From SIG603 sp964370115 (GTDB taxonomy: Bacteria > Bacillota > Clostridia > Oscillospirales > Acutalibacteraceae): DNA of 22,793 nucleotides. Shown one piece after another: positions 1-8,159 of this stretch. Position 1 is the first letter of the stretch; every line of letters starts with the position of its first letter. The notes beneath the pieces are model-generated. The model saw nothing but the letters and a program-made list of their open reading frames with translations, ran no database searches and had not been told where the DNA came from. A program made the position numbers and the translations under genes. The stretch covers positions 1 to 22,793 of the forward strand of contig CAYJIA010000036.1 of the NCBI GenBank assembly GCA_964370115.1, in the 5' to 3' direction.

Positions 1-7
1 TTCTTTG

Positions 8-48
8 CCTACACCATATCAAAATCTGATACGGTGTGGGCTTTTTTT
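8..48 (+). terminator. Rho-independent terminator of an upstream gene
   Basis: A 13-bp stem (positions 8-20 with 28-40, two G-T wobbles) with a 7-base loop is followed by C and seven T's. It most likely ends a plus-strand gene lying outside the window. No gene is visible between it and the promoter at 224; positions 49-223 hold no feature I can recognise. Confidence 0.85.
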
Positions 49-223
49 GACCACATGTTAGCCACAGTTGGGTTTAAAACACATGGAAACATGGGTGTTA
101 GAGAGGGTTATGTAGTAACTAAAACTTAGCGAAAATGGCTATAAATGGTGGGAAATCGCCCTAAAAACATTAAGGCCGCTCTTTGGGATCAAGATGCTTT
201 TTGTTTGAGGTTTTTGGGGGTTA

Positions 224-253
224 TTGACTTTTTGTTGTGAACTACATTATAAT
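224..253 (+). promoter_or_regulatory. Sigma-A-type promoter of the two-component operon
   Basis: TTGACT (224-229) and a consensus TATAAT (248-253) are separated by 18 bp. The expected transcription start is near 260, 23 bp before the ATG at 283, and a GGGGGGA ribosome binding site sits at 271-277. It would drive the three genes at 283-3892. Confidence 0.75.
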
Positions 254-282
254 ATAAGTAATAAGAATGTGGGGGGATACAA

Positions 283-1944
283 ATGAAAAACTTTACTTTG
301 AAGAGCGTATTTAAAGTGGTTTTGTTTGTGTCCCTTTTGATTTTTGCTAGCATGTTGCATTTTGTGAATATTATTTTGCCGGAGGAACTGCAGTTTCTTG
401 TCTCGCTTAGCCTTGTAGTGTCTACTGGTATTTTAATAGGCATTTTTTCTTACTGGACTGTAAGTGTTTATAGTCGGATTATGCAAAGCCATGTGCGGAC
501 TTATTTGATTTTAATTGGTGTTTGCATAAACTTTTGGATTGCTGTTAGGAGTATAAAGTGGTATGCTTTTAGAAATATGATTTTTGAAGATAGACTTTTT
601 TGGTATTTGTATTATATTCCTATGATCTTGCTTCCTTTGTTTTTCTTTTTAACGTCTTTATATGTAGGTGAAAATGAAGATTATCGCGCTAGTAAAAAAT
701 GGAAACTGATTTTTGGTCCTGCACTGCTGCTCGTTTTGTTGGTTCTCACAAATGATTTTCATAAGCTTGCATTTGAATATGATTTGACACTACATGTTTA
801 TGCGCTTGACTATAACCATGGTCCTGTATACTACCTTGTATGCATTTTCGTGTTCTCGTTAGTAATAATGTCGATTGTGGTTATTGTTAGGAAATTTAAG
901 GTATCGCCAAATGTGAGAAAGGCAGTGTTTCTGCCTTCGCTTATAATAGTTTGTACCTTGGTTTACACAGCGCTTTATATTATTAAACCAAGCTACGGTA
1001 TAGGATACTATATTGATTTAACTACATTTGGTTGCTCTGTTGCGGTAGCCTTGCTTGAGTCGTTTATGAAAAGCGGGCTAATTCACTCGAATACTGGATA
1101 TAGCAAGTGTTTTTCTATGTCGGATATAAGGGCTCAGATTTTAAGCGAGAGTGGCGAAGTTTTTTATATTTCTGAAACTGCCTTGCCACTTGTCAGAGAG
1201 AATTTTCAAGCACTTAAAAGCTTAAAGACTATGCCGCTTAATAGTAATACACTGCTACATATGGAGAAGATTAGAGGTGGATATGTAGCGTGGAGTAGCG
1301 ATGTTAGCGAAATTTCGGTGATGATAAAAAATCTTAAATCGTTAAACGAAAAACTGTATGCGGAAGTAGATATATTAAGCCTTGAAAACGAGCAAAAAAG
1401 TGAAAGGGCAAGGACTGAAAAACTAAATGACTTGCATAACATCATGTTAAAAGAAGTTTTACCATTTAGTCAAAAAATAAAGTCGGAAATGACGAAAAAC
1501 TCCGACATGCAGATAGATAAGATGAAAAAACTTTTATTTGAAACGGGCATGACATCTACTTATATAAAGAGAAAGGTCAATCTGATTTTAACGGCGCAAA
1601 CAGAAAATTGCATTAATGGAGATGAAATGAGACGCTGTTTTCTAGAGTCGTTTCAATTGCTTGAATTTTATGGGAAAACCTGTGTTATAAATATAAAAAA
1701 CGCATGTAGTCTCAGCCTGGAAAATGCAATATTTAGTTTTGATTTGTATCAAAGTATTATTGAGAAAACAGAGTATGGCTTTGATACTATTTACATCACA
1801 TACAATTTTCAAAAGGATAGTATAGTGTTTGCGGTGCAAATATCGACCGAGAAAAATATCGCCTTGTCCGATTTAGACATTAAAAATGTGCAGATATTAA
1901 AAGAAAATGAGGGATATCATTTTTCGGTCACTATGATAAAATGA
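283..1944 (+). CDS. Membrane sensor protein, 7TM-histidine-kinase-like N-terminus, no recognisable kinase catalytic domain
   Basis: This 553-residue protein starts with about eight hydrophobic segments (roughly residues 8-30, 36-62, 71-90, 105-128, 140-160, 179-204, 214-238, 241-265). The stretch TNDFHKLAF near 155 resembles the N-terminal 7TM region of clostridial histidine kinases. A PAS-like region follows (about 270-345, ending GGYVAWSSDVSEI), then a coiled coil (350-385) with ESLEN/EKLNDLH-type heptads. Where a kinase would have its H-box I see only LHNIML (His385). The last 160 residues show neither an N-box (NxxxNA) nor glycine-rich G-boxes, so ATP binding is unlikely. The stop codon is 18 bp before the next gene, which encodes a complete kinase. 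I infer a sensory partner or pseudokinase working with that kinase; a highly divergent HATPase fold cannot be excluded. Confidence 0.75.
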   Translation: MKNFTLKSVFKVVLFVSLLIFASMLHFVNIILPEELQFLVSLSLVVSTGILIGIFSYWTVSVYSRIMQSHVRTYLILIGVCINFWIAVRSIKWYAFRNMIFEDRLFWYLYYIPMILLPLFFFLTSLYVGENEDYRASKKWKLIFGPALLLVLLVLTNDFHKLAFEYDLTLHVYALDYNHGPVYYLVCIFVFSLVIMSIVVIVRKFKVSPNVRKAVFLPSLIIVCTLVYTALYIIKPSYGIGYYIDLTTFGCSVAVALLESFMKSGLIHSNTGYSKCFSMSDIRAQILSESGEVFYISETALPLVRENFQALKSLKTMPLNSNTLLHMEKIRGGYVAWSSDVSEISVMIKNLKSLNEKLYAEVDILSLENEQKSERARTEKLNDLHNIMLKEVLPFSQKIKSEMTKNSDMQIDKMKKLLFETGMTSTYIKRKVNLILTAQTENCINGDEMRRCFLESFQLLEFYGKTCVINIKNACSLSLENAIFSFDLYQSIIEKTEYGFDTIYITYNFQKDSIVFAVQISTEKNIALSDLDIKNVQILKENEGYHFSVTMIK

Positions 1945-1962
1945 GGGATAGGAGGAAATTTT

Positions 1963-3252
1963 GTGGCTTATTTTTCTTTAAACTACACGGTTAAAGTTTA
2001 CTTGTTGGCGCTTTCAATACTAATCGTCATAGCCTTACTCGTAGCGCTTATCATAAATATGGCAGGTAAGAAAAGTGGATTTAGACTAGCTACACTAGCT
2101 TGTATGCTTTTGATTGGCATAGTCTACGCGGCAGCTCTTATGGAAATAAATAACCGCTTAATTTTTGCCAAAGAAATTCCCTTGAGTGAAATTACAGTGT
2201 TAATTGGAAATATTCCTTATCCTGTGCATATTATTTGGTGTGTGGGCGCCATGGCTTTTTGTGTGTATTCGGTATATAAAATGTATAAAAGCAATAAGAA
2301 TGCTATAAATAATTTCTCAATAAAAGAGGCGCTTGAAAACCTGCCTGCGGGTATTGTTTTTCTTTCAGACAATAATGAGCTTTATTTGTCAAACAATATT
2401 ATTCACGGACTTTGTAAAGAGATTACAGGAAAAGTGCTTCAAAGTGGTAAAGTGTTTTGGGCGGATTTGCTAGGCCTTTGCGACAAGGAATTTTGCGTTA
2501 TAAAAGGGCAAACGCCGGCATTTGCCTTGGAAAATGGCGAGGTTTGGCAGTTTTCCAAAACTTTGTGTAAATGGAAAGCGGAAGCCTACACACAAATTAA
2601 AGCAGTCAATATAACCCAACTTTATAATTTGGGTCAAAACACAAAAAAGGTGAATGAAAAATTATACGAACAACACGGCAGACTAAAGGCTCTTACTGAT
2701 TTTGTCGAAAAAAATGCACAAGAGCAAGTTGCTGTGAATATGAAAGTGAATTTTCATGATAATTTTGGTAACTTGTTGGCACTTACAAAAAAGACACTTA
2801 GAGAAAATCCAGACATAGACACCACAAAGGAAATTGCAAAATATTGGGAAGATTTAAGTGGAATTATCACCGATTTAACAAGTGATGAAATAGCAAGCCT
2901 CTGCATAGAGCAGATAGTTTTATTTGGAGATAAACTCGGATGCAAAGTAGTGGTGGAAGGGGCAATTCCAGAAGAAGAAAAGTATAGGCAGATAAGCCTG
3001 CTTTGTATAAATGAGATGCTTAAAAACGCTTACAGGCATGCGGGCGCAGACAGGCTTGATGTGAAAATAAATCAAGATGATGATAAAATAAATATTAGCA
3101 TACATAATGAAGATAAATATTTACATGAAAAAATCGAAGAGGGCGGAGGCCTTTTAGGTATAAGACAGAAAATTGAAAATGCGGGCGGTCAAATGGAAAT
3201 GATTTGTGGTGACGGTGTCACAATGCTTGTGGATTTTGTGATAGAAAAATGA
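1963..3252 (+). CDS. Sensor histidine kinase (HisKA_3 / NarX-DegS type)
   Basis: The 429-residue protein starts at GTG, eight bases after GGAGG (1951-1955). It has three N-terminal membrane segments (about 11-33, 39-60, 85-106) and a PAS-like region (about 120-220, starting ALENLPAGIVFL, typical of PAS domains). The kinase core includes the phosphoacceptor motif NFHDNFGNLL (His265), matching the HD-x-x-G-x-x-L form of HisKA_3 kinases. The N-box is NEMLKNAYRHA (Asn350, Asn355) and the G-box is GGGLLGIRQKIENAGG (from 394). All residues needed for ATP binding and autophosphorylation appear present. It lies between a kinase-less membrane sensor and a NarL-type regulator, 13 bp upstream of the latter, so it is the likely phosphodonor for that regulator. 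The signal sensed cannot be read from the sequence. Confidence 0.88.
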   Translation: MAYFSLNYTVKVYLLALSILIVIALLVALIINMAGKKSGFRLATLACMLLIGIVYAAALMEINNRLIFAKEIPLSEITVLIGNIPYPVHIIWCVGAMAFCVYSVYKMYKSNKNAINNFSIKEALENLPAGIVFLSDNNELYLSNNIIHGLCKEITGKVLQSGKVFWADLLGLCDKEFCVIKGQTPAFALENGEVWQFSKTLCKWKAEAYTQIKAVNITQLYNLGQNTKKVNEKLYEQHGRLKALTDFVEKNAQEQVAVNMKVNFHDNFGNLLALTKKTLRENPDIDTTKEIAKYWEDLSGIITDLTSDEIASLCIEQIVLFGDKLGCKVVVEGAIPEEEKYRQISLLCINEMLKNAYRHAGADRLDVKINQDDDKINISIHNEDKYLHEKIEEGGGLLGIRQKIENAGGQMEMICGDGVTMLVDFVIEK

Positions 3253-3265
3253 TGGAGGGGATTAT

Positions 3266-3892
3266 ATGTATAAGGTAATGATAGTAGACGATCAGAGAAG
3301 TTCTAGAGAGCTTATGCAATATGCGGTGCTTAGAAGTGAGGGCAAGTACGAGGTGATGAAAACTTTTGCCGATGCAGATAAGTTGATATCTGAACTAAGA
3401 TACGAACAGCCGGATTTGATTTTATTAGACATATATACAGGCAGTAAAGAAAGTGGGATAAAAGTAGCAGAAGAAGTAAAAAGACTTTTCCCTAAAATAA
3501 AGATAATAATATTGACCTTTGTCTTGCAAAAGAGACATATAGAAGAGGCAAAAAAAGCAGGCTGTGAGGGTTTTTGGTACAAAGACCACGCGGACATGGA
3601 CTTGCTACTTGTCATGGACAGTGTAATGAGGGGAGAGACTTATTACCCAGAGCAGCAACCAGCGGTGACCATAGGTATGGCAAAAATTTCTGACTTTACA
3701 CCCAAGGAGCTCGAAATTTTACAAGCGAAAGTGAATGGATATTCAAATGAAGGAGTATGCGAAATGTTAAATATAAAGAGCAGGACACTTGACACACATT
3801 TGAGCAATATAAAAGCAAAAACAGGATATAGCAATCTTCTAAAATTGGTGGCAGATGTAGCGTCAAAGAAATTCATAATTACGGGAGAGTAA
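3266..3892 (+). CDS. NarL/FixJ-family response regulator
   Basis: The 208-residue protein has an N-terminal receiver domain (about 1-120) with acidic pair Asp8/Asp9, phosphoacceptor Asp55 in LILLDIYTG, Thr84 in IILTF and Lys106 in FWYKDH. A LuxR-type helix-turn-helix follows (about 143-200: FTPKELEILQAKVNGYSNEG, then SRTLDTHLSNIKAKTG). The receiver is therefore complete and the protein is expected to be a phosphorylation-controlled transcription factor. It is the last gene of the sensor operon: a GGAGGGG site (3254-3260) lies in the 13-bp gap after the kinase gene, and a strong terminator follows its stop codon. Its targets are unknown; the promoter of the next unit (about 3989) is an obvious candidate to test. 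Confidence 0.93.
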   Translation: MYKVMIVDDQRSSRELMQYAVLRSEGKYEVMKTFADADKLISELRYEQPDLILLDIYTGSKESGIKVAEEVKRLFPKIKIIILTFVLQKRHIEEAKKAGCEGFWYKDHADMDLLLVMDSVMRGETYYPEQQPAVTIGMAKISDFTPKELEILQAKVNGYSNEGVCEMLNIKSRTLDTHLSNIKAKTGYSNLLKLVADVASKKFIITGE

Positions 3893-3916
3893 ATTTACTT
3901 TACAGCGCACTAAAAA

Positions 3917-3948
3917 ATAAAACCCCTCTCGGGGTTTTATTTTTTTTT
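3917..3948 (+). terminator. Strong rho-independent terminator after the response regulator
   Basis: A perfect 10-bp stem (ATAAAACCCC at 3917-3926 with its complement at 3931-3940) has a TCTC loop and is followed by an eight-T tract. It separates the two-component operon from the next unit. Confidence 0.95.
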
Positions 3949-3988
3949 GATTTCAGCGGAAATACACGATATATTTTGAATTTAATCT

Positions 3989-3997
3989 TGCTATAAT
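3989..3997 (+). promoter_or_regulatory. Extended -10 promoter of the 4042-6950 unit
   Basis: TGCTATAAT gives a perfect TATAAT with the TG extension one base upstream. No convincing -35 lies 16-18 bp upstream; TTGAAT at 3976 is too close, with a 10-bp spacer. A promoter lacking a -35 often depends on an activator, so the neighbouring response regulator could act here; that is inference. Confidence 0.55.
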
Positions 3998-4041
3998 TTT
4001 TACATAGTAAAAAAAGAATACAGAAAATAGGAGGTGAAACT

Positions 4042-4425
4042 ATGAAAACCATAGCAGTTTATATTCAAAACAAGCTATTGTCCTCGGGTATTATTCATGC
4101 TATCGCTACAAAAAAACCTGAAATAGCGATAGAGGAAATATCGGAGATTGAGAGTTGTTTATCTGTGTGCAGAGGAAGTAATGCAAATGCCCTACTAGCA
4201 GAGCTCAGAGACTACTCTCCCTTATCTTTAGATGATTGGCTAAGAAGAGTAAAGGAAGTAAAAGAGGTTCTTCCAAGGTGCAAAATTGTGTTACTAGTGG
4301 ACGAAGAAAGCTTTCCAAGATCTGCCGCCATTGCAAACTATGCATTTAAAAACGAAGAAATAGATTTATTTTTGTATAGCTCGTCAGGACTCAATTATCT
4401 TGTGGATATAATTGCTAACTTGTAA
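4042..4425 (+). CDS. Stand-alone receiver-like (pseudo-receiver) protein
   Basis: I do not recognise a named family. The 127 residues can be read as alternating beta/alpha units like a receiver domain: KTIAVYI, helix 12-24, IAIEEIS, helix, ALLAEL, helix SLDDWLRRVKEVKEVLP, CKIVLLVDE, helix, IDLFLYSSS and a last helix. Receiver active-site residues are missing. The usual acidic pair after strand 1 is QN, the Asp at the end of strand 3 appears replaced by Ala-Glu, and the Lys of strand 5 is absent. There is no DNA-binding domain. A strong AGGAGGTGA ribosome binding site (4029-4037) supports the start. It is first in a unit with membrane and lipoprotein genes, directly after a two-component operon. 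I infer a phosphorylation-independent regulatory partner; an unrelated Rossmann-like fold is possible. Confidence 0.6.
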   Translation: MKTIAVYIQNKLLSSGIIHAIATKKPEIAIEEISEIESCLSVCRGSNANALLAELRDYSPLSLDDWLRRVKEVKEVLPRCKIVLLVDEESFPRSAAIANYAFKNEEIDLFLYSSSGLNYLVDIIANL

Positions 4426-4469
4426 GACTCATATTAAAAAATAAAATTATAATTTTTGGAGGATTTATT

Positions 4470-4934
4470 ATGGAACAAAATAAACCAGCAGGCTCAGGAT
4501 TTTTAAAAGTAGTAGGAATATTAATGATTATTTTCGGCGGACTAGGGCTTATTATAAGCGGTATTGCAGCCACTGCAACACTTGCCATGACTTCTGTAAT
4601 GGAAGGAATGGACGACGGCGGACTTATGGGTATGTTAAACATGATGTCAATAACAGCGGTTATAGGTGCAATTTTGCAACTTGTAACAGGAATTTTAGGC
4701 GTTGCCTTTAGTAAGAAACCAGAAAAAGCAATGGTATGCTTAGCAGCAGGCGTAGTAGTTTTATTGCTAAATGTTATAAGTGCCGTAATCATACCTGTTA
4801 TAGCTCAGTCAAACCCTGTTATTACAGAGCTAGGAATGCAATCGCTTGTAGGCATTAACTGGGTAGGTCTACTCACAGGTGCTGTAATGCCAGTTCTATT
4901 TATTATTGGTGCATTAAAAAATAAAGCATCTTAA
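4470..4934 (+). CDS. Small four-TM membrane protein, unknown function
   Basis: The 154-residue protein has four hydrophobic segments (about 10-35, 60-80, 88-112, 128-150), rich in Gly, Ile and Val. A short Met/Gly/Asp-rich loop (EGMDDGGLMGMLNMM) lies between the first two. The termini are short, and there are no catalytic motifs or cysteines beyond one inside a membrane segment. A GGAGG site at 4458-4462 supports the ATG. It lies 44 bp after the receiver-like gene and 31 bp before a lipoprotein gene on the same strand, so the three are probably co-transcribed. The protein is likely in the cytoplasmic membrane; no function can be assigned. Confidence 0.75.
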   Translation: MEQNKPAGSGFLKVVGILMIIFGGLGLIISGIAATATLAMTSVMEGMDDGGLMGMLNMMSITAVIGAILQLVTGILGVAFSKKPEKAMVCLAAGVVVLLLNVISAVIIPVIAQSNPVITELGMQSLVGINWVGLLTGAVMPVLFIIGALKNKAS

Positions 4935-4965
4935 TCACAAATAGTTACTTTAGAAAGGAAAAGCT

Positions 4966-6210
4966 ATGAAAAAGAAACTTATATTTATAGTTTTGACACT
5001 GTTCATATTTACTTCTTGCTCAAGCGTCCCTGTCGGTAATGTTGATACATATACGGCGACTGCCGCCGAAATGCTCGGCGTTACCATGTCTCCTGAAGAT
5101 GTCTCAGAAGGCGGAATAACACTTGCACTAGATGAAAACGGAAATGGAACACTTAAAATAAACGGACAGTCACATAATGTGAAGTGGGAAGTAAGCGGAA
5201 CAAAATTTACACTAAGCCAAGGTTCAGACGTGTTTGAAGGAACCATGGAAGGAAATACAGTAAAGATAATAAATCTATTAAACATGGGGCTTGATATCAC
5301 ATTTGTAAAAGACGGCGAGTCGGACACTCAAACAAGCAGTGAAAAAGACGATGTTTCAAGTGAAGACACAGATGCTTCAAGTGAAAATATAGATAATGGG
5401 GATTTTGTAGCACCTGGATTTGGGGCAGAAAAAACCATTTCGGTAGAAACTCTTTCTAATCCATCTAAATGGTATGGAGAGATGACAATCAGCGGCTATG
5501 AGGGCAGCGGCGAAAACATGGACGGAGATTATGAAATATGGGCGTACCTTAATACCACTTCAGACGAAATGACATATTTTGAAATATATGCCGATGGTCC
5601 GATAGAAGACATTGACTCGGTGCTTTTCCTATCGTTTCTTACAGAAGAGCACGACTACACATTCTTTCCCGTGGTAGATGATTACTCGTTTATCTGGAAT
5701 GCGCCTGTAAAAGAAGAGGACAATACTTGGTTCACACCGACACTTACAAACGGCATCTTGTCCGCTTCTTATGACTACGACTATGACGGCGTGAAATTCA
5801 ACTTTGTATATCAGCTTGCGCAAGTAGAGGAAAGTGAAACGACTTTGCCAGAAGAGGTAGAAAGTAGCCAAGCAGAGAGTAGCGAGACAGAAAGCAGTGA
5901 AAGCACGGTGGAAAGCAGTCAGGCTGTGTCAGACAAAAAATACACAATAGATGAACTCAGGGAGATATTCTTGACCATAGAAAACGCCGACGAGGACGTA
6001 AGATCTTTATTGACTTATGAAGAAATGGTAAGCATTTACTTTGACGGAGTAGGTGGAGAAATACAGTATGATGATCCCGACTTTAAGTCGTATCTATGGC
6101 GCTCTCAAGAAGACGAGACCGCTTATGTGTATATAAGTTATGAGATAGACGACAGTGGCGTGATAAACTATTTGAGCATGTCGATGAGCAACATAGGCCG
6201 AGATGGATAA
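4966..6210 (+). CDS. Multidomain surface lipoprotein, unknown function
   Basis: The 414-residue protein begins with a lipoprotein signal (MKKKL, a hydrophobic core, then FTSC with Cys18 as the lipid-modified residue). Residues about 35-110 form a small beta-rich domain (GNGTLKINGQ, VKWEVSG, KIINLLNMGLDITFV) of a kind common in clostridial lipoproteins. A Ser/Asp/Glu linker (112-140) leads to a second beta-rich domain (about 150-300) with many aromatic and acidic residues. A second low-complexity linker of repeated E-S-S units (about 290-325) and a C-terminal domain (about 328-414) follow. It is probably anchored to the outer face of the membrane. Its neighbours are a 4-TM protein and a zinc-finger protein; the ligand or partner is unknown. 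Confidence 0.8.
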   Translation: MKKKLIFIVLTLFIFTSCSSVPVGNVDTYTATAAEMLGVTMSPEDVSEGGITLALDENGNGTLKINGQSHNVKWEVSGTKFTLSQGSDVFEGTMEGNTVKIINLLNMGLDITFVKDGESDTQTSSEKDDVSSEDTDASSENIDNGDFVAPGFGAEKTISVETLSNPSKWYGEMTISGYEGSGENMDGDYEIWAYLNTTSDEMTYFEIYADGPIEDIDSVLFLSFLTEEHDYTFFPVVDDYSFIWNAPVKEEDNTWFTPTLTNGILSASYDYDYDGVKFNFVYQLAQVEESETTLPEEVESSQAESSETESSESTVESSQAVSDKKYTIDELREIFLTIENADEDVRSLLTYEEMVSIYFDGVGGEIQYDDPDFKSYLWRSQEDETAYVYISYEIDDSGVINYLSMSMSNIGRDG

Positions 6211-6233
6211 AAAACTTAGAAAGGAAGATTAAT

Positions 6234-6950
6234 ATGGGACTGTTTAGTAAAAAGTTCTGTGACATTTGCGGAGAAAAAATTGGACTTTTGGGAAACCGCA
6301 AACTTGAAGACGGAAATCTTTGCAAAGACTGCGCCAAAAAGCTTTCGCCGTTTTTTGATGACAGAAGAAATTCCACGGTAGATGAAATCAAAGAGCAACT
6401 TGCCTATCGCGAAGAAAACGAAGAAAAAGTTAAAGATTTTACGCCGACAAAGGTTATCGGTGGAAGAAATTTAATATGCATAGACGAGGACAACAAAACT
6501 TGGATTTTCTCACGCACCAGAAAGTGGAAAGACAATAATCCAGACATAATAAAATTTTCACAGGTAACTGGCTGTGATATCGATATAGACGAGGAAAGTC
6601 ACCAAATATACAGAACTAACGAAGAGGGACAAAGAGAGAGCTACAACCCTCCTAGATATAAAAAGAGCTATGATTTTAATGTGACTATTCACGTAAATTC
6701 ACCTTGGTTTGACGATATTAGGTTTAAGCTTAACGACGACGAAATCGAGAGCAGAGTGTCTCATGAATTTAAAGAGGCACAGCGAGATGCAGAGGAGATA
6801 AAAGAGATTTTAACTGGATTTAGGGAGCAAACGCGCGAAGAAATTCAAAAGGCAAACGCGCCAAAAGTCGCGGTGATTTGTCCTAACTGTGGGGCAACTA
6901 CCACCCCAGACGAGAGCGGTTGCTGTGAGTTTTGCACAGGTCCTTGTTAG
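6234..6950 (+). CDS. DUF4428-type zinc-finger protein with C-terminal zinc ribbon
   Basis: The 238-residue soluble protein opens with a treble-clef-like Cys motif (FCDICGEKIGLLG, then LCKDCAKKL, about residues 9-40), matching the DUF4428 N-terminal domain found in many Firmicutes proteins. A middle region (about 70-200) has beta strands and the stretch FNVTIHVNSPWFDDIRFKL. A helix follows, then a C-terminal CPNCG...CCEFCTGPC ribbon (about 218-238). The two Cys clusters probably bind zinc. It is the last gene of the 4042-6950 unit, 23 bp after the lipoprotein stop, with an AAAGGAAGA ribosome binding site. The protein looks cytoplasmic and may scaffold protein contacts; the function is unknown. 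Confidence 0.78.
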   Translation: MGLFSKKFCDICGEKIGLLGNRKLEDGNLCKDCAKKLSPFFDDRRNSTVDEIKEQLAYREENEEKVKDFTPTKVIGGRNLICIDEDNKTWIFSRTRKWKDNNPDIIKFSQVTGCDIDIDEESHQIYRTNEEGQRESYNPPRYKKSYDFNVTIHVNSPWFDDIRFKLNDDEIESRVSHEFKEAQRDAEEIKEILTGFREQTREEIQKANAPKVAVICPNCGATTTPDESGCCEFCTGPC

Positions 6951-6956
6951 TCACAT

Positions 6957-6998
6957 AAAAAGGCTATTGCAGATGAGTAATCATTTGCAATAGCCTTT
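6957..6998. terminator. Bidirectional terminator hairpin between convergent genes
   Basis: A perfect 13-bp stem (6959-6971 with 6986-6998) has a 14-base loop. The A-run at 6957-6961 gives a U-tract only when read on the minus strand, so it fits best as terminator of the oxidoreductase gene (7066-8133); it probably also slows transcription from 6950. Confidence 0.75.
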
Positions 6999-7065
6999 AG
7001 ACTGTCATAAAATTTGAAACTGAAAAATAGGATTTTAGGGAGTCGAGAAAATTTTAAATTTTGGG

Positions 7066-8133
7066 TTATTCCTTGCTCACCTCAATAACTATTTCTTCGC
7101 CCGTTTTTGCCGATTGATCCATACATAAGTACATATAGGTATCCCAAATAGCCTCTTCAAGCGGATAAATTTCATCGCCACCGCGTACATATTTGCCCAT
7201 GCCTTCCATAATGGTGGCAATGGCTATTTCGTCGTCGTTAAATCTTTGACCCTCGTATGGGTTTTTGTATATGAACTTGCCGTTTAGCGTAAGCCCTCTT
7301 AAACTGTAACCCTCAAGGTTTGAAAATTCTCCTAGGTTATGCCTTGCAATAGATGCCTGCACGGGCACATTCTCTTTGTTTAAATAGCAAATGTCAAGGT
7401 CGCTTACCTCGCCTCTTGTGCCTTGGATTTTTGCGTGACGACGCCTTAGATAATTAAAATACTGGTGACCGCTAAAGTTATAAAAGCCGACCTTGCCGTT
7501 TTCAAACTTGAAAACAGCCCTTTTGTGCTCTGCTATTTTGAGTTCGCCGTCGTACACCATCCCATCAGGTGTGCAAGTGTCGACCACGGGGAACTCATAA
7601 ATTTCTGCCCTTACCGTGCATTTTTCAAAGCCTAAATCAAGGTATTTTCTCATCATGCTCATGGCATGGTAGTCGTGTATCATGGAGAGGGTGACGTTTG
7701 AAATTTCGCCCATTTTGCCCGTATCGATAAGATTCAACAAGGCGCTGTGATAAGGTTGACAGAAATATTGTTCTAAAACCTGAATTTTCGCATTTAGTTC
7801 ACGCTTTAGGGCAAGTATTTCTTTGAGTTCTTGCACACTTCCACCCGGTGGTGTTTCGCACAAGACTGGCACTCCATGTTTCATCGCTTCTTCGCACAGC
7901 GAGAGAGTCGCGTCTCTCGTGACCGCGACGATTACAAAGTCGAATTTATTTTCATAGAATTTTTTGTGATCGCTAAAACCTTTTTTTGAATGTGTTTTAG
8001 AGAACTCTTTTGCCTTTTCCTCGTCTCTAAACAACATTCCATTAAATTTAAAAATTTTGGGCAGTGCCTCACATATACTCAAAAAAGTCTGAGCACGCCT
8101 ACCGTTTCCGACAATTCCAACCTTATAAGCCAT
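7066..8133 (-). CDS. Gfo/Idh/MocA-family NAD(P)-dependent oxidoreductase
   Basis: The 355-residue protein has an N-terminal Rossmann fold with GIVGNGRRA (residues 6-14) for dinucleotide binding, strand VIVAV (67-71), and the C-terminal beta-sheet domain of the family (about 125-350). Members usually oxidise or reduce sugars, inositols or related polyols. The family's catalytic EKP motif reads ETP here (Glu93-Thr94-Pro95), so the usual Lys is missing; this variation is known in subgroups. HDYHAMSMMRKYLDLG (from about 153) may form the active-site region. GAGGAGG just upstream supports the ATG at 8133. It appears to be a single-gene unit; the hairpin-rich intergenic region lies in its leader. 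The substrate is unknown. Confidence 0.85.
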   Translation of the reverse strand: MAYKVGIVGNGRRAQTFLSICEALPKIFKFNGMLFRDEEKAKEFSKTHSKKGFSDHKKFYENKFDFVIVAVTRDATLSLCEEAMKHGVPVLCETPPGGSVQELKEILALKRELNAKIQVLEQYFCQPYHSALLNLIDTGKMGEISNVTLSMIHDYHAMSMMRKYLDLGFEKCTVRAEIYEFPVVDTCTPDGMVYDGELKIAEHKRAVFKFENGKVGFYNFSGHQYFNYLRRRHAKIQGTRGEVSDLDICYLNKENVPVQASIARHNLGEFSNLEGYSLRGLTLNGKFIYKNPYEGQRFNDDEIAIATIMEGMGKYVRGGDEIYPLEEAIWDTYMYLCMDQSAKTGEEIVIEVSKE

Positions 8134-8159
8134 AATTTTTCCTCCTCGTTATCAACTTT

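Noticed and set aside
1429..1480. A phosphoacceptor H-box around His385 of the first sensor
   Set aside because: The flanking residues do not follow the HE, HD or RHD patterns of kinase families, and no ATP-binding motifs follow.
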